A DNA stretch of 64,000 nucleotides from Dactylorhiza incarnata (lineage: Eukaryota; Streptophyta; Magnoliopsida; Asparagales; Orchidaceae). The position numbers were made by a program, and so were the translations under genes. The notes under the pieces are model-generated. The model searched no databases and was not told where the DNA came from. It worked only from the letters and a program-made list of their open reading frames with translations. Shown piece by piece: positions 33,914-44,300 of this stretch (the stretch's first letter is position 1; each line of letters starts with the position of its first letter). The stretch is from NCBI GenBank assembly GCA_033032865.1, contig JAWHQI010000009.1, positions 12,170,001 to 12,234,000 on the forward strand. Direction: 5' to 3'.

Positions 33914-35846
33914 CTAGAAAGAAGAGGTGAGTAAAGATCTGGTTACCCAAGTGGTTTCACCCATAGTATAGGTAGAAGCCTTAGGCACCCAGATTTGTTT
34001 AATTTTACTTTTTCCTTCCTTCCAGCAAGAGTCCGTAGTGTGGCCAAATCTATTGCATTTGGCACATGTAATGTATTTAGAAGAGTATAACTTTTTTGGA
34101 CTTTTACTGGATGAGGATGCAGTATTTGACAATTCATTAACTCTAGAATTTTTAAAAGTAGATTTTCTGGAATTTTCACTGTCGCCGGCGACAGTGGTTG
34201 TCGCCAGCCGACAGCTTCCTGATGTGTATCCGAGTCCAAACCTTCCAGATCCATGGCGTTGGTATCCTAAGATCATATCCAGTGATCTTCGGCCCATTCC
34301 AAATTTTTTTCATGGCTAGTGTTAACTCATGAATCTGGTTTCTCATTTTTGTATTTTCGGATACCAGATTTACACATCTACGTTCAAAAGATTTCTTTCC
34401 CTCATGGACTTTGGAAATTGAAGATTTCAGATCTCTCTCTAAAATCTCATTCTTTTTAGTAAGAATTTTTATTGTAGAATGAGATTTAGAAAGAGATTCT
34501 TCAAGTTCTTTAATTCTTCCCAAAAAGTGATCACACTCTGGGCAAGAAATATCTCTTTTTCCAATAGTCTTAATTTCCTTTAACAATTTTTTGTTTTCTT
34601 TAAGTAAAATTTCATTTTCAGATTTAAGAAGATCATTATCTTTTAAACTTTTTTCAAAAAATTTGCAAGTCTTTAAAAATTCAGAAAATAATTCATCATA
34701 GGTTGGAGGAGTTACCTCAGTGTCGCATTGGACACTGCATTCGTCATCAGATATGACGCTCTTTCCCATTAAGCACATATTGTCCTCCTCTTCTTTACTT
34801 GAGTCTGAACTGCATGCATCCTCAGAAGTAGTATCATCCCATGTTTCCGCCTTCAACACCTTCTTCGACCCTTTGTGCTTCTTTTCTTTAAGTTCTTTCA
34901 AGTACTTTGGACACTTGCTTCGGATGTGTCATAACTTCTTGCAGTGATAGCACTCCGGTGGCGGTCTCTCTTCCTCCTCATCGCCTTCCTTTCCTTTTTT
35001 CTTCCTAAAAGTCTCCTTTTTAAAATACTTTTTAAACGAATTCCTCCTCTCTGGAGTTTTCATAAATTTTCTAAATTTTCTAACAAATAAACTTTCCTCA
35101 TCTTCTTCATCCTCCTCAGAATCAATAGTTTCTTCCTTCTTAGATCTTAGAGCCAATCCCTTCTTCCTTGGCTCCATATACTCTTGTTGTTGAATTTTCA
35201 ATTCAACTTCATGAGTTTTCAAATTCCCAATGAGGCTCTCCAATTGTAAGGTCTTAAGATCATGTGACTCAGAAATTGCAGTCACTTTAGGATTGAACTT
35301 CGGGGGAAGTGATCTTAATATTTTCCTTACTAAATCTCCATTTGAGAACACCTTTCCTAGCACCTTTGAGTCATTCACGATTTTTGTGAATCGTGTGTAC
35401 ATCGTATCAATCTCTTCATCTACCTCCATTTTGAACCTTTCAAATTCAGATTCCAGTTGAAATAGCTTTGAATCCTTTACCTGTGAAGTACCTTCATTAG
35501 TGATTTCTAATAAATTCCAAATTTCAAATGCAGTATTACAAGCACAAACTCTATTAAATTCAGTGCGATCTAGTGCGCAAAATAAATCATTCATGGCTTT
35601 TGCGTTGTTCTTACATTTTAATTTATCGTTGTCATCCCACTTGTCTTTGGGCTTATCCATGGTTACATCTCCTACAACAAATGTTGGAGAAGTGTAACTA
35701 GATTCTACCATATTCCAGACTTCTATATCTAGCGCAATTAGAAAACAACGCATACATGTTTTCCAATAATTATAGGCTGTGCCCGTAAAAAGTGGTGGCC
35801 TACTAATTCCTTGCCCCTCAACAAACGCGTGATCGTTGTGCGCCAT
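33914..35846 (-). pseudogene. Sire2 gag (interrupted)
   Basis: The gag starts at an ATG at 35846 with the capsid domain (PPLFTGTAYNYWKTCMRCFL; FEIWNLLEITNEGT). The first zinc knuckle CYHC-KKL-H-IRSKC is cut by TGA (34931-34929) where glycine is expected. The same frame continues 34928-34176 with the long Sirevirus tail (MCLMGKS, TYDELFSEFLKTCKFFEKSL) and a coiled coil. A frame change in a T run near 34302-34312 leads to 34297-33914, which holds a second knuckle CAKCNRFGHTTDSC and the IWVPK motif. Two of the element's dyads (34180-34213) are translated in this last part. Confidence 0.85.
34180..34213. repeat. Two TGTCGCC dyads inside Sire2 gag
   Basis: TGTCGCCGGCGACA at 34180-34193 and TGTCGCCAGCCGACA at 34199-34213 are compact variants of the LTR palindrome. 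They lie within the coding sequence and are read as part of the gag tail. Confidence 0.8.
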
Positions 35847-35881
35847 TACTCCCGGTGGTAAAACCGTTTTGGAGTAACCTC

Positions 35882-35893
35882 CCTCTGATACCA
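35882..35893 (-). other. Sire2 primer-binding site (initiator tRNA-Met)
   Basis: The minus strand reads TGGTATCAGAGG, two bases after the 5' LTR end. Confidence 0.88.
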
Positions 35894-35895
35894 CT

Positions 35896-37158
35896 TGTTG
35901 GATCGTATGACGCCCTTAGAGGGGGGGGTGAATAAGGGTGTGTTTAAAATATAAGTTTTACTTAATAATTTTTAAACAGATTTTACTTTACTAAAAAAAT
36001 TACTTATAAACACTTTCAAACCAATGCAATTTTTGTATTAAACAAAACACAAATTTCTAAGATAAGGATTATGTCACCAAATATGTAATTAAAGAAAAAG
36101 ACATAATTATATTAATCATGAAATTTGCATACAATAAAAATGATCTTAACAATGCTTAAGATCAAGGCACAATTATGTTAATAAAAAATTCAACAATTTT
36201 GGTTTACCAATCCTTCTCCCAAGGATCGGAAGGCTATCACTTGTCTCTCCCAAGACCAAGCCCAAACATATCCTCTAGATCTTCCCAAGATCTAGAAGTA
36301 GCACACAAGGCCACGATTTCCCACCAAGTCACGCAAGGACTTGGACGCTCCGCACAAGGAAGCGATTTTCCCCTAAGCCACGCAAGGACTTAGACGCCGC
36401 ACGCAAGACGACGATTTCTCTACCAATACAAAATGAAATGTGTGTAAATGAAAATACAATATGAAAAGAACAACTCCCTAGAATTTCAGATCTCTGAAAG
36501 GATGGTTGAAGCCTCGAGATGATCGTTGATGTAGAAGCGCGCCCGATCTCATCTTCAATCTTCAATCCTTCTTTGCACAAATGGGAGTTGAAGAGGTTCT
36601 GGAGCTCTCTGGTTCGTATGCACTCAGGAAGGAACTTGGAATTCTCAATGCATAGAATGCACGAACACAAGGAGTTAATTTATAGAAAATCGTTGTCGCC
36701 TGGGCGACATCGACTGTCGGAGTTTTCCGACAGCGCTAAACTGCCGCTGGAGTGCCGTCGTGCGGGCAGTTGTTGTAACCGCCGAGCTGTCGCCTGGGCG
36801 ACATCGATGTCGGAATCCCGACAGCGCAAAACTGCCGGTCGTGGTGGTGTCGTGGGCAGTTGTTGAAACCTCCGAGCTGTCGCCTGGGCGACATCGCTGT
36901 CGGATTTCCGACAGCTCAAAACTGCCTTTCGTCGTGCTGCCATGGAGGGAAGTAGTTGTAACTTCTCTGCTGTCGCCTGGGCGACATCAGCTGTCGGAAT
37001 TTTCCGACAGTGAAATTTTCCTACATTCAAATTTAGCTCCAACAGAAATGTGAACATCTCATACCTGTTACCTGCACACCATTAATAAGAATAGAATCAA
37101 ATACAAACGGGACTTTGTTATTATCAAACCGGAGGAGTGCGAAACGCATGCTCCAACA
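35896..37158 (-). repeat. Sire2 5' LTR
   Basis: 1263 bp, the same length as the 3' LTR, with about 26 substitutions by eye. Many differences are C/T or G/A and fall in the CG-rich palindrome array, consistent with deamination of methylated cytosines. Confidence 0.95.
36678..36685 (-). promoter_or_regulatory. TATA box in Sire2 5' LTR
   Basis: CTATAAAT on the minus strand, with an intact TGTCGCCTGGGCGACA dyad starting at 36694 on its upstream side. This copy would drive the element transcript. Confidence 0.65.
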
Positions 37159-37163
37159 ATTAC
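37159..37163. repeat. Sire2 target-site duplication, right copy
   Basis: ATTAC against ATTAT at 26098-26102. Confidence 0.6.
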
Positions 37164-37452
37164 TACAATGTTATTTTAATTCACAATTTCAAAACATACC
37201 AAACATTGTAGAAAGCATGCTAGGTTATCTAGTGCATTTCATAAATAAAGAGTAGTATAGAGTTAGCATTAGGATCCAATACTCATGAGAAGAAGTGTTA
37301 TGGAAGATAATGATGTGCACATAAGTGTATTTTGAATAGAGTAAACAAATGTTTTAATCAAAAATACAAGAAATATGTAAAGTAAAGAGCACAATAAAAC
37401 ACAAATAATTTTACTTCCACACACTTCAATGCACAAAAAAATATACAACTAC
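37164..37452 (-). other. S3 interior between Sire2 and Gypsy-2
   Basis: AT-rich, no coding region. The phrases around 'caatactcatgagaagaa' and 'ataatgatgtgcacat' parallel the Sire2 3' region near 27930-27985, supporting assignment to a Sirevirus interior. It ends with ACTAC (37448-37452), the Gypsy-2 target duplication. Confidence 0.6.
37448..37452. repeat. Gypsy-2 target-site duplication, left copy
   Basis: ACTAC; the identical partner is at 61552-61556. Confidence 0.92.
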
Positions 37453-37558
37453 TGTACAACCCCGATATTCGCCAGGCAAAGAGATGTTCTAAAGAAGGCA
37501 ATGGAACGGAGCTCGCTGAAGGGCGAGCGAGAAAGGGTCGGTTGGCGAGACGAGCAGT
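37453..37558 (+). repeat. Gypsy-2 5' LTR, first 106 bp
   Basis: It begins TGTACAACCCCG and matches 60799 onward with two differences in this part. Athila inserted after 37558; the LTR resumes at 49371. Confidence 0.92.
37554..37558. repeat. Athila target-site duplication, left copy
   Basis: GCAGT; identical to 49366-49370. Confidence 0.93.
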
Positions 37559-39336
37559 TGATGATTACTTGGGCTTCTTCTTTTTGTTTTATAAAAGATA
37601 ACCTTTATATTAAGAGTTTAGAATTGGCGGATATTTTCGAAGAGTCTCGCAAGTACTCCTACTTTGAGAAATTAACCGTTATCCTATCGAAGGATAGAAG
37701 TAACGATCTTTTTCTTCTTTCGGAATATTGACAATTACGCTTCGGCTACAATGCCGAATTCTATTGAATTGAATAGTAGAAAAGGAGAGTTTTGCACTAA
37801 ATGAGTTTGAAAAGCTGTGTTTGAATTTTTAGTCCAAATTAATCATTTGATAAAGGCAAGTATACCTTATCGCAAGTAATACAGGATATTTTTAGAAAAT
37901 ATCGGGATCGTATATTTCCGCGGGTCGTGTTGATTATGCTACTTCGAGGGACGAACTATTATTTTATCGGAATAATATTTTTAGTTGATTTAACTAGAGT
38001 TCTAAATGATAAAATGCGAAAGATGATTTAAGCGATTTACTAGAGTTCTAAGTGATGAGAAATATAGCGCGCGACGTCGAATTACCTTGAGACGAAAATA
38101 GATTTTTCGTAGAATTAAAAGTGATGACTTTTCAAAATATTAAGATGACTTGGCCGTGGAGGTTTCATAATTATGAACGCTCCTCTCTCGAGGGTACGCC
38201 CACCTGAGATTATGAATATTCGACCGAACTCTCGTTCTACAATCGAATGTTCTTAATACTCGCTTTATGTTGCGAACTCCGCTATTGGGTTTTTATTTCC
38301 AATTCGGGAGAGTTACCTCGTCCTCTCTCGAGGGTAGAGCGCACTTCTCTTTACCCGTGAGTGATCAGTCCGTACACACGAGCCTCTCGGCTAACTAGGT
38401 ACGAAAACGGAAATGAAAACCACACATCGATTATGTGGCTCCACTCAACGTGATTCTCGGATAAACCTTAAGCGTTAATTATTTTAGAAAGAGATGTTTT
38501 AATTTTTATAGAAAAACTATTTTTGTGTCCCAATGCTCTTCGACGTCGTGCGCTAAAGGAAATTAGCCACTCATCGGAATGGAGACGGCATTATCGGTTG
38601 AAAAATACATGTTTGATAATTAAAGCGGATATAAGCGGATAAAAAGGAAATAAAAAGACTTATATAAAAACAGTAATAATATCCGTCCCAACCACCTTAA
38701 ACAAGTGCTAAAAAGTTCTTAGCCTCTTATTTAAGAAGGGGGTGGTATAGAAATGAAAAGACTTATAAAGGTGCAGAAATAATATCCATCCCAACCGACT
38801 TAAATAAGTGCTAAAGTAAATTAGCCTCTTATTTGAGAAGGGGGTGGTATATAGCAGTTATATAAAGACTGAAATAAAAACTAAGCTACAAAAAAGGAAA
38901 ATACTATCTCATACACGCACACACTCTAAAAGAAACTGAAAAAGAAAGCGTTTAAAATGAAAGCGATAAAATAAAGCGAAAAAGAAAACGATAAAACTAT
39001 TTTATGAAAGCTTGTAAATCTAAGCTATGAAAACAGTAAACCTAGATTACGAAAGCAATAAAACTAACTATAAAAGCAATAAAACTAAATTATGAAAGCA
39101 ATAAAGCTAAACTCATACACGCACACACACTAACATTAATAAAAAGAAGATGATCCAAATGAGAAAAACATCATTTTATTTCTGAAATCAGCATTACAAC
39201 TAGACTAGGAAGACGAAAAAACTACAAACGAACTTAAACTGAAATGCAGAAGAGAAGCTCACAATCACTCAAAAGAACTCACAATACAGCAAAAACCACT
39301 CAAAATTTGGATGAAAATAACTTCAGCCGAGCCCCT

Positions 39337-39346
39337 CTATTTATAG
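39337..39346 (-). promoter_or_regulatory. TATA box in Athila 3' LTR
   Basis: CTATAAATAG on the minus strand, just downstream of the GTCACG array; partner at 48669-48678. Confidence 0.7.
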
Positions 39347-39362
39347 GGAAAATTTGAGTTTT

Positions 39363-39870
39363 ACACGCCCTAGGTCACGGGCGTGACTTGAATGTCACGG
39401 CCGTGACTTAGGGCGTGACATTTGCTCGGCTGTATTCGCCGCCTTCTGGAAGGTCTGGCCGTCAAACATGGCTGCACACGGGCGTGACTTGGTATGTCAC
39501 GGGCGTGACTTGGTATGTCACGGGCGTGACTTGGTGAGTCACGGGCGTGACTATGGGTGGCTGATGTCGGCAGCATGGGTGCGGCTTCGAGACGTGACAC
39601 GCTGGCGGCTCACGGGCGTGACTCTGCTGGAACACGGGCGTGACTTGTAGAGTCACGGGCGTGACTTGATCAACTCTTCGAGATTTCACCTGAAAACGGC
39701 TGCCAGCTGGAAATTTGGCTTTTAAAATTACACGCCCTTGGTCACGGGCGTGACCTCGGGCGTGACTTGAGCGATTTGTCGGGATTTGGTCTGAATTGAG
39801 CCGTCCCGTTGATATTTGATCTTTAAAATTACACGCCCTTGGTCACGGGCGTGTCTGAGGGCGTGACCTG
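39363..39870 (-). repeat. GTCACGGGCGTGAC dyad array in Athila U3 (3' LTR)
   Basis: About ten copies of CACGGGCGTGAC and its paired form ACACGCCC(T/A)(A/T)GGTCACGGGCGTG occur. Three lie 20-21 bp apart at 39477-39550 (spacer 'ttggtatgt' or 'ttggtgagt'). The half-sites GTCACG and CGTGAC make an imperfect palindrome. The array starts about 17 bp upstream of the TATA box. Confidence 0.88.
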
Positions 39871-40033
39871 TGAAAATTTTGCAAAAAAATTGCAAAAACA
39901 AAAATAAAACTAAGTTAGAAACCAGAAATAATAAAAAAGCAATTTATTCATTAATTTACATAGAAAATTCACAATATTAATTAAAACTATACTAATACTT
40001 ATACCAAAAATACATATTTTTTATTACTTATCA

Positions 40034-40048
40034 AATACCCCCATACTT
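40034..40048 (-). other. Athila polypurine tract
   Basis: The minus strand reads AAGTATGGGGGTATT directly before the LTR start TGATAAG. Confidence 0.8.
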
Positions 40049-41393
40049 AAGCTTTTGCTATTCCAGGGCAAAAGTAAGAGAGATCTATACGGGATTAACA
40101 TAAGTTCTAATTTTTGGCTATCGTTTTATTTTTAATCATAAGAGACTGAAAAATAAAAATTCGGAGTGATAAGAGTTAAGTCCTAAATTATGCAAATGAT
40201 TTAAGTAGAAGAAATGTCCTGGCCAAAAGACTTCTTAATTAACCAAATAGCAAACAAAATTGCAATCATTAGTAAACGAGATTAGATCGAAATTATAATA
40301 ACCTTTGTTTAAAGAAACATAAAGGAAAAATATAAGTTACTAATTATGCTCTCAAATGATTTTTTGAATTAAAACTAGAAACAATAATTTGGTTAAGGGA
40401 AAAGGGGGAAAAAAGCCTTGGCAAATAGAAGAGTACTTGGATTAGGGGTGATGAATTGTATCATCTCACCCCTCTTATAAAGTTTCCTTTGACTCCCATC
40501 GTTGGTGTACGAGGGACGAGGGAAAATTGACCTTTTTAATTAACCCAATGCCTGTGTTTACGGAATTTGCAATTCCCATTGACATAGGATTTCTTTTAAC
40601 AAATATTGGGTGCCTATGTTTACGGAATTTTTGTATTCCCATTGACATAAGATCTTTTTTTTTTTCTTCTTTTTGTGTTTTTGCCATGCTAAATTGGTGT
40701 ATACAAGGGGTTTTCAAGAGAAATTCTAGAATAATAAAAAAAAATTTTGAGAGCAACCTTAGTAAGTTGAATATTCCTAGATTCCTGAAGACATAAAGTA
40801 GGGATAATTGCAGTCTAAAGTTGTTTGGCTAACATAATACACATGTCTCTATTTTAGCTAGTAGAAGTAGTGCTTGATAACAAAGCCTCTATTTAAATTA
40901 AAAACACAAGATATTCTTTAAAACTTAACCCCGAACGTTTAAATCTATCGATCTTAGATAAACAAACAAATAGTAAAACTAGCGATTATGAAAATCCACA
41001 AACATATACTCTCGAAACTAAATGCTTTAAGAATAAAAGTAAAGTAGGGTTTATTATTTTTGGAGTTTTTTTTTCTTTTTAATTGTTTGTATTTTGTTTT
41101 TTTTTTTGTTTTTTTTTTTTTTTTTTTTGAAAACGGGAAATACACCCCCATACGTAAAACCCAACATTGTCCCCAATGTTGTAATGTAAGTATGAAGAAG
41201 GGAAAATAACAATGCAATATATACAAAAGGAAAAAGGAAGCAAAAAGGCTTCCCTGAAGTAAAGCTGGCGGGGTCGGAAGAAACCCTACAAAAATAGAGA
41301 AAAAACATAATAAAAATATTAGATAAATATGGGGTGCCTCCCACGAGCGCTTTGTTTACCGTCGCGTAGCTTGACGCATTTGGCGTGGTGAGA
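40049..41393 (-). other. Athila 3' interior, non-coding
   Basis: In full Athila elements an env-like gene is often found here; none is visible. A tandem duplication of about 70 bp lies at 40545-40660 ('gtttacggaattt' and 'attcccattgacata' each twice). Long T tracts occupy 41063-41129. Confidence 0.65.
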
Positions 41394-44300
41394 TTATAAA
41401 TTGGGGAGGGTTAAAGATTCTGTGTGTCCGTCCACCGGATCGCCCGCAAGATATAGTTTTAAACGGTGGCCGTTGACTTTAAAATCGCCTTTTTCGGGGT
41501 GAGAGATAAGAACGGTCCCATACGGCCAAACCTCTTTGACTGTAAAGGGGCCGGACCAGCGGGATTTGAGCTTACCCGGAAAAAGACGAAGACGTGAATT
41601 ATAAAGAAGGACAAGATCGCCCGGCGCGAAAGTTTTTGGAAATTTAATTTTTCGATCGTGGTAGAACTTAGAACGCTCCTTATAAAATTTATTACTCTCA
41701 TAAGCGTTCGCACGCCATTCATCGAGTTCATTGAGTTGGAATTTCCTATTCTCGGAGGCTAAGTTCGAATCGAGATTTAAAAATTTTAAGGCCCAAAAAG
41801 CGCGGTGTTCTAATTCTACCGGTAAATGGCACGCTTTGCCGTAGACTAATCGATAGGGCGTACAACCGATAGCGGTCTTGTATGCCGTACGATACGCCCA
41901 TAACGCGTCGTCGAGTTTTGAGGACCAATCCTTCCTATTTAAAGAGACGTTTTTTTCCAGAATGCGTTTTATCTCGCGATTTACTACCTCTACTTGGCCG
42001 CTCGTTTGGGGGTGATAGGCGGTGGCGAGCTTATGCGTGACGCCGTATTTAGATAAAATTTTTGAAAACTGGGCATTGCAGAAGTGCGTGCCCCTATCAC
42101 TTACTATTGCACGGGGCGTGCCAAAGCGAGAAAATAATTTTTTTAGAAAATGGACGACGACTCGCGCATCATTGGTGGGCAGAGCTTGCGCTTCCGCCCA
42201 CCTAGACACGTAGTCGACCGCCACTAAAATATAGCGATTATTAAAAGAAGGAGGTAGGGGGCCTACAAAGTCTATGCCCCACAAATCGAAAATTTCGCAT
42301 TCTAAATAAAAATTTTGGGGCATCTCGTCACGACGAGAGATGTTACCCGCCCGCTGGCAGCTATCGCATATACTCACAAAAGTGTGAGCATCCTTAAAGA
42401 GAGTGGGCCAATAAAAGCCTGACTCTAACGCTTTCCGTGCGGTCCGGTTGGCTTGATAATGCCCTCCAGCCGGCCCCTCATGGCAGTGTCGCAATATTTG
42501 CGCACCCTCCTCGCTTGAAACACATCTTCGTATCACTTGGTCTGCGCAGATGCGAAAGAGAAAGGGGTCCTCCCAAAAGTAGTTTTTCAAGTCAGAGAAG
42601 AATTTCTTCTTCTGCTGAGTCGAAAAATCTTTTGGAAGGACCCGCGCGACTAAATAGTTCGCGTAATCTGCGAACCAAGGGGTAGAAGAAGTTTTTGTAT
42701 TATTTATGATTAAAAGGCGCTCCTCAGGAAATCGATCGTCTATTTCGGGTTCGACGAGCGCTTCTGCGGCGGGGTGTTCTAAACGTGAGAGGTGGTCGGC
42801 TGCTAAATTTTCAGCCCCCTTCTTATCCCGGATCTCTAAGTCAAATTCCTGTAAAAGGAGGACCCATCGAAGTAAGCGAGGCTTAGCATCAACTTTGGCC
42901 AAAAGATATTTCAAGGCGGAGTGATCAGTGAAAACGATTACGTGTGAAAGGGTTACGTAGGGTCGGAATTTATCAAAAGCAAAGATGACGGCGAGAAGTT
43001 CCTTTTCCGTTGTGGTGTAGTTAGCCTGTGCGGCATTGAGTGTACGAGAAGCGTAATATATAGGATGAAAATATTTATTTACGCGTTGGCCTAAGACAGC
43101 TCCTACTGCGATATCGCTCGCGTCGCACATAATCTCAAACGGAAGAGACCAATCTGGCGCCACCAGAATTGGAGAATTGATAAGTTGCTTTTTAATAAAA
43201 TTAAACGCCTCTACGCAGGCCGTGTCAAAAATGAATGGGGAATCCTTTTCCAGGAGGTGAGTTAGCGGTTTGGTTATTTTTGAAAAATCTTGAATAAACC
43301 GCCGATAAAAACCTGCGTGGCCAAGAAAACTTCTAATTGATTTGACGTTCGAAGGAACAGGAAGTTGTTCAATTATAGCGACTTTGGCCTTATCGACCTC
43401 CATCCCCTTGGAAGAAATTTTATGGCCGAGGACTAAACCCTCTCGGACCATGAAGTTGCATTTCTCCCAGTTCAAGACTAAGTTCGTCTCCTCGCACCGT
43501 TGGAGGACTCTATCTAAATTTTTTAAACAATTTTTAAAAGAGTTTCCAAAGACGGAGAAGTCATCCATGAAGACTTCCATTATGTCTTCTACTAGCTCGC
43601 CAAATATTGCCAGCATACATCTTTGGAATGTAGCTGGCGCGTTACAGAGGCCAAACGGCATCCTCCGATATGCGAAGGTGCCGAAAGGGCAAGTAAAAGT
43701 CGTTTTTTCTTGGTCCTCGGGTGAAATAGGGATTTGGAAAAATCCCGAGAGACCATCAAGGAAGCAATAAAAAGGGTGACCGGAGAGACGCTCTAAGATT
43801 TGATCAATAAACGGTAACGGAAAGTGGTCTTTTCTGGTGGCATCGTTTAGTTTTCTGTAGTCGATGCACACCCTCCAACCCGTAACAGTACGAGTTGGGA
43901 TTAATTCGTTATTCGTGTTTGCCACGACCGTTATACCGCCCTTTTTCGGGACGACTTGTACGGGGCTTACCCACGTACTGTCGGAAATAGGATAGATAAT
44001 CCCCGCATCAAGGAGTTTAATAATTTCAGTCTTAACGACTTCCCGCATGTTCGGGTTAAGTCGTCGTTGAGGCTGAATTGTTTTGCGGGGGTTTTCTTCG
44101 AGAAAAATTTTGTGGGAGCAGAATGAGGGGTTAATTCCCCTGATATCGGAAATTTGCCATGCAATTGCACGGCGATGTTTAGATAAAACTTCAACCAATT
44201 CGGATGTTTCTGAATCAGTTAAAGTAGAAGATATTATAACCGGAAGCTTTAAGTTCGCGGCTAGAAAAGCATATTTTAGATGGTCGGGGAGTTGCTTAAG

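Larger units (their letters stand above)
26103..37158 (-). mobile_element. Sire2: Sirevirus-type Copia element with an antisense gene
   Basis: This is an 11,056-bp element with 1263-bp LTRs (26103-27365 and 35896-37158), PBS, gag, pol and PPT on the minus strand. A 371-codon gene lies on the plus strand between pol and the 3' LTR. By eye the LTRs differ at about 26 positions (2.1%). The long gag with a coiled-coil tail (MCLMGK, TYDELFSEF, CKFFEKSLKDND) and repeated PPTs mark it as a Sirevirus. Two stops and one frameshift in gag-pol make this copy defective. Confidence 0.92.
37559..40033 (-). repeat. Athila 3' LTR
   Basis: In plus orientation TGATGATTAC (37559) to ACTTATCA (40033). The copy at 46891-49365 has the same length and I found no difference. 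The TATA box is at 39337-39346 and a GTCACGGGCGTGAC array at 39363-39870. Confidence 0.95.

Noticed and set aside
39468..39650. Regularly spaced palindromic repeats that superficially resemble a CRISPR array
   Set aside because: The spacers are near identical, the repeats are short and imperfect, and the array sits in an LTR promoter of a plant element.
40527..40796. 89-codon plus-strand frame with hydrophobic stretches, considered as an env-like gene
   Set aside because: It is on the wrong strand for Athila env, short and produced by a tandem duplication.
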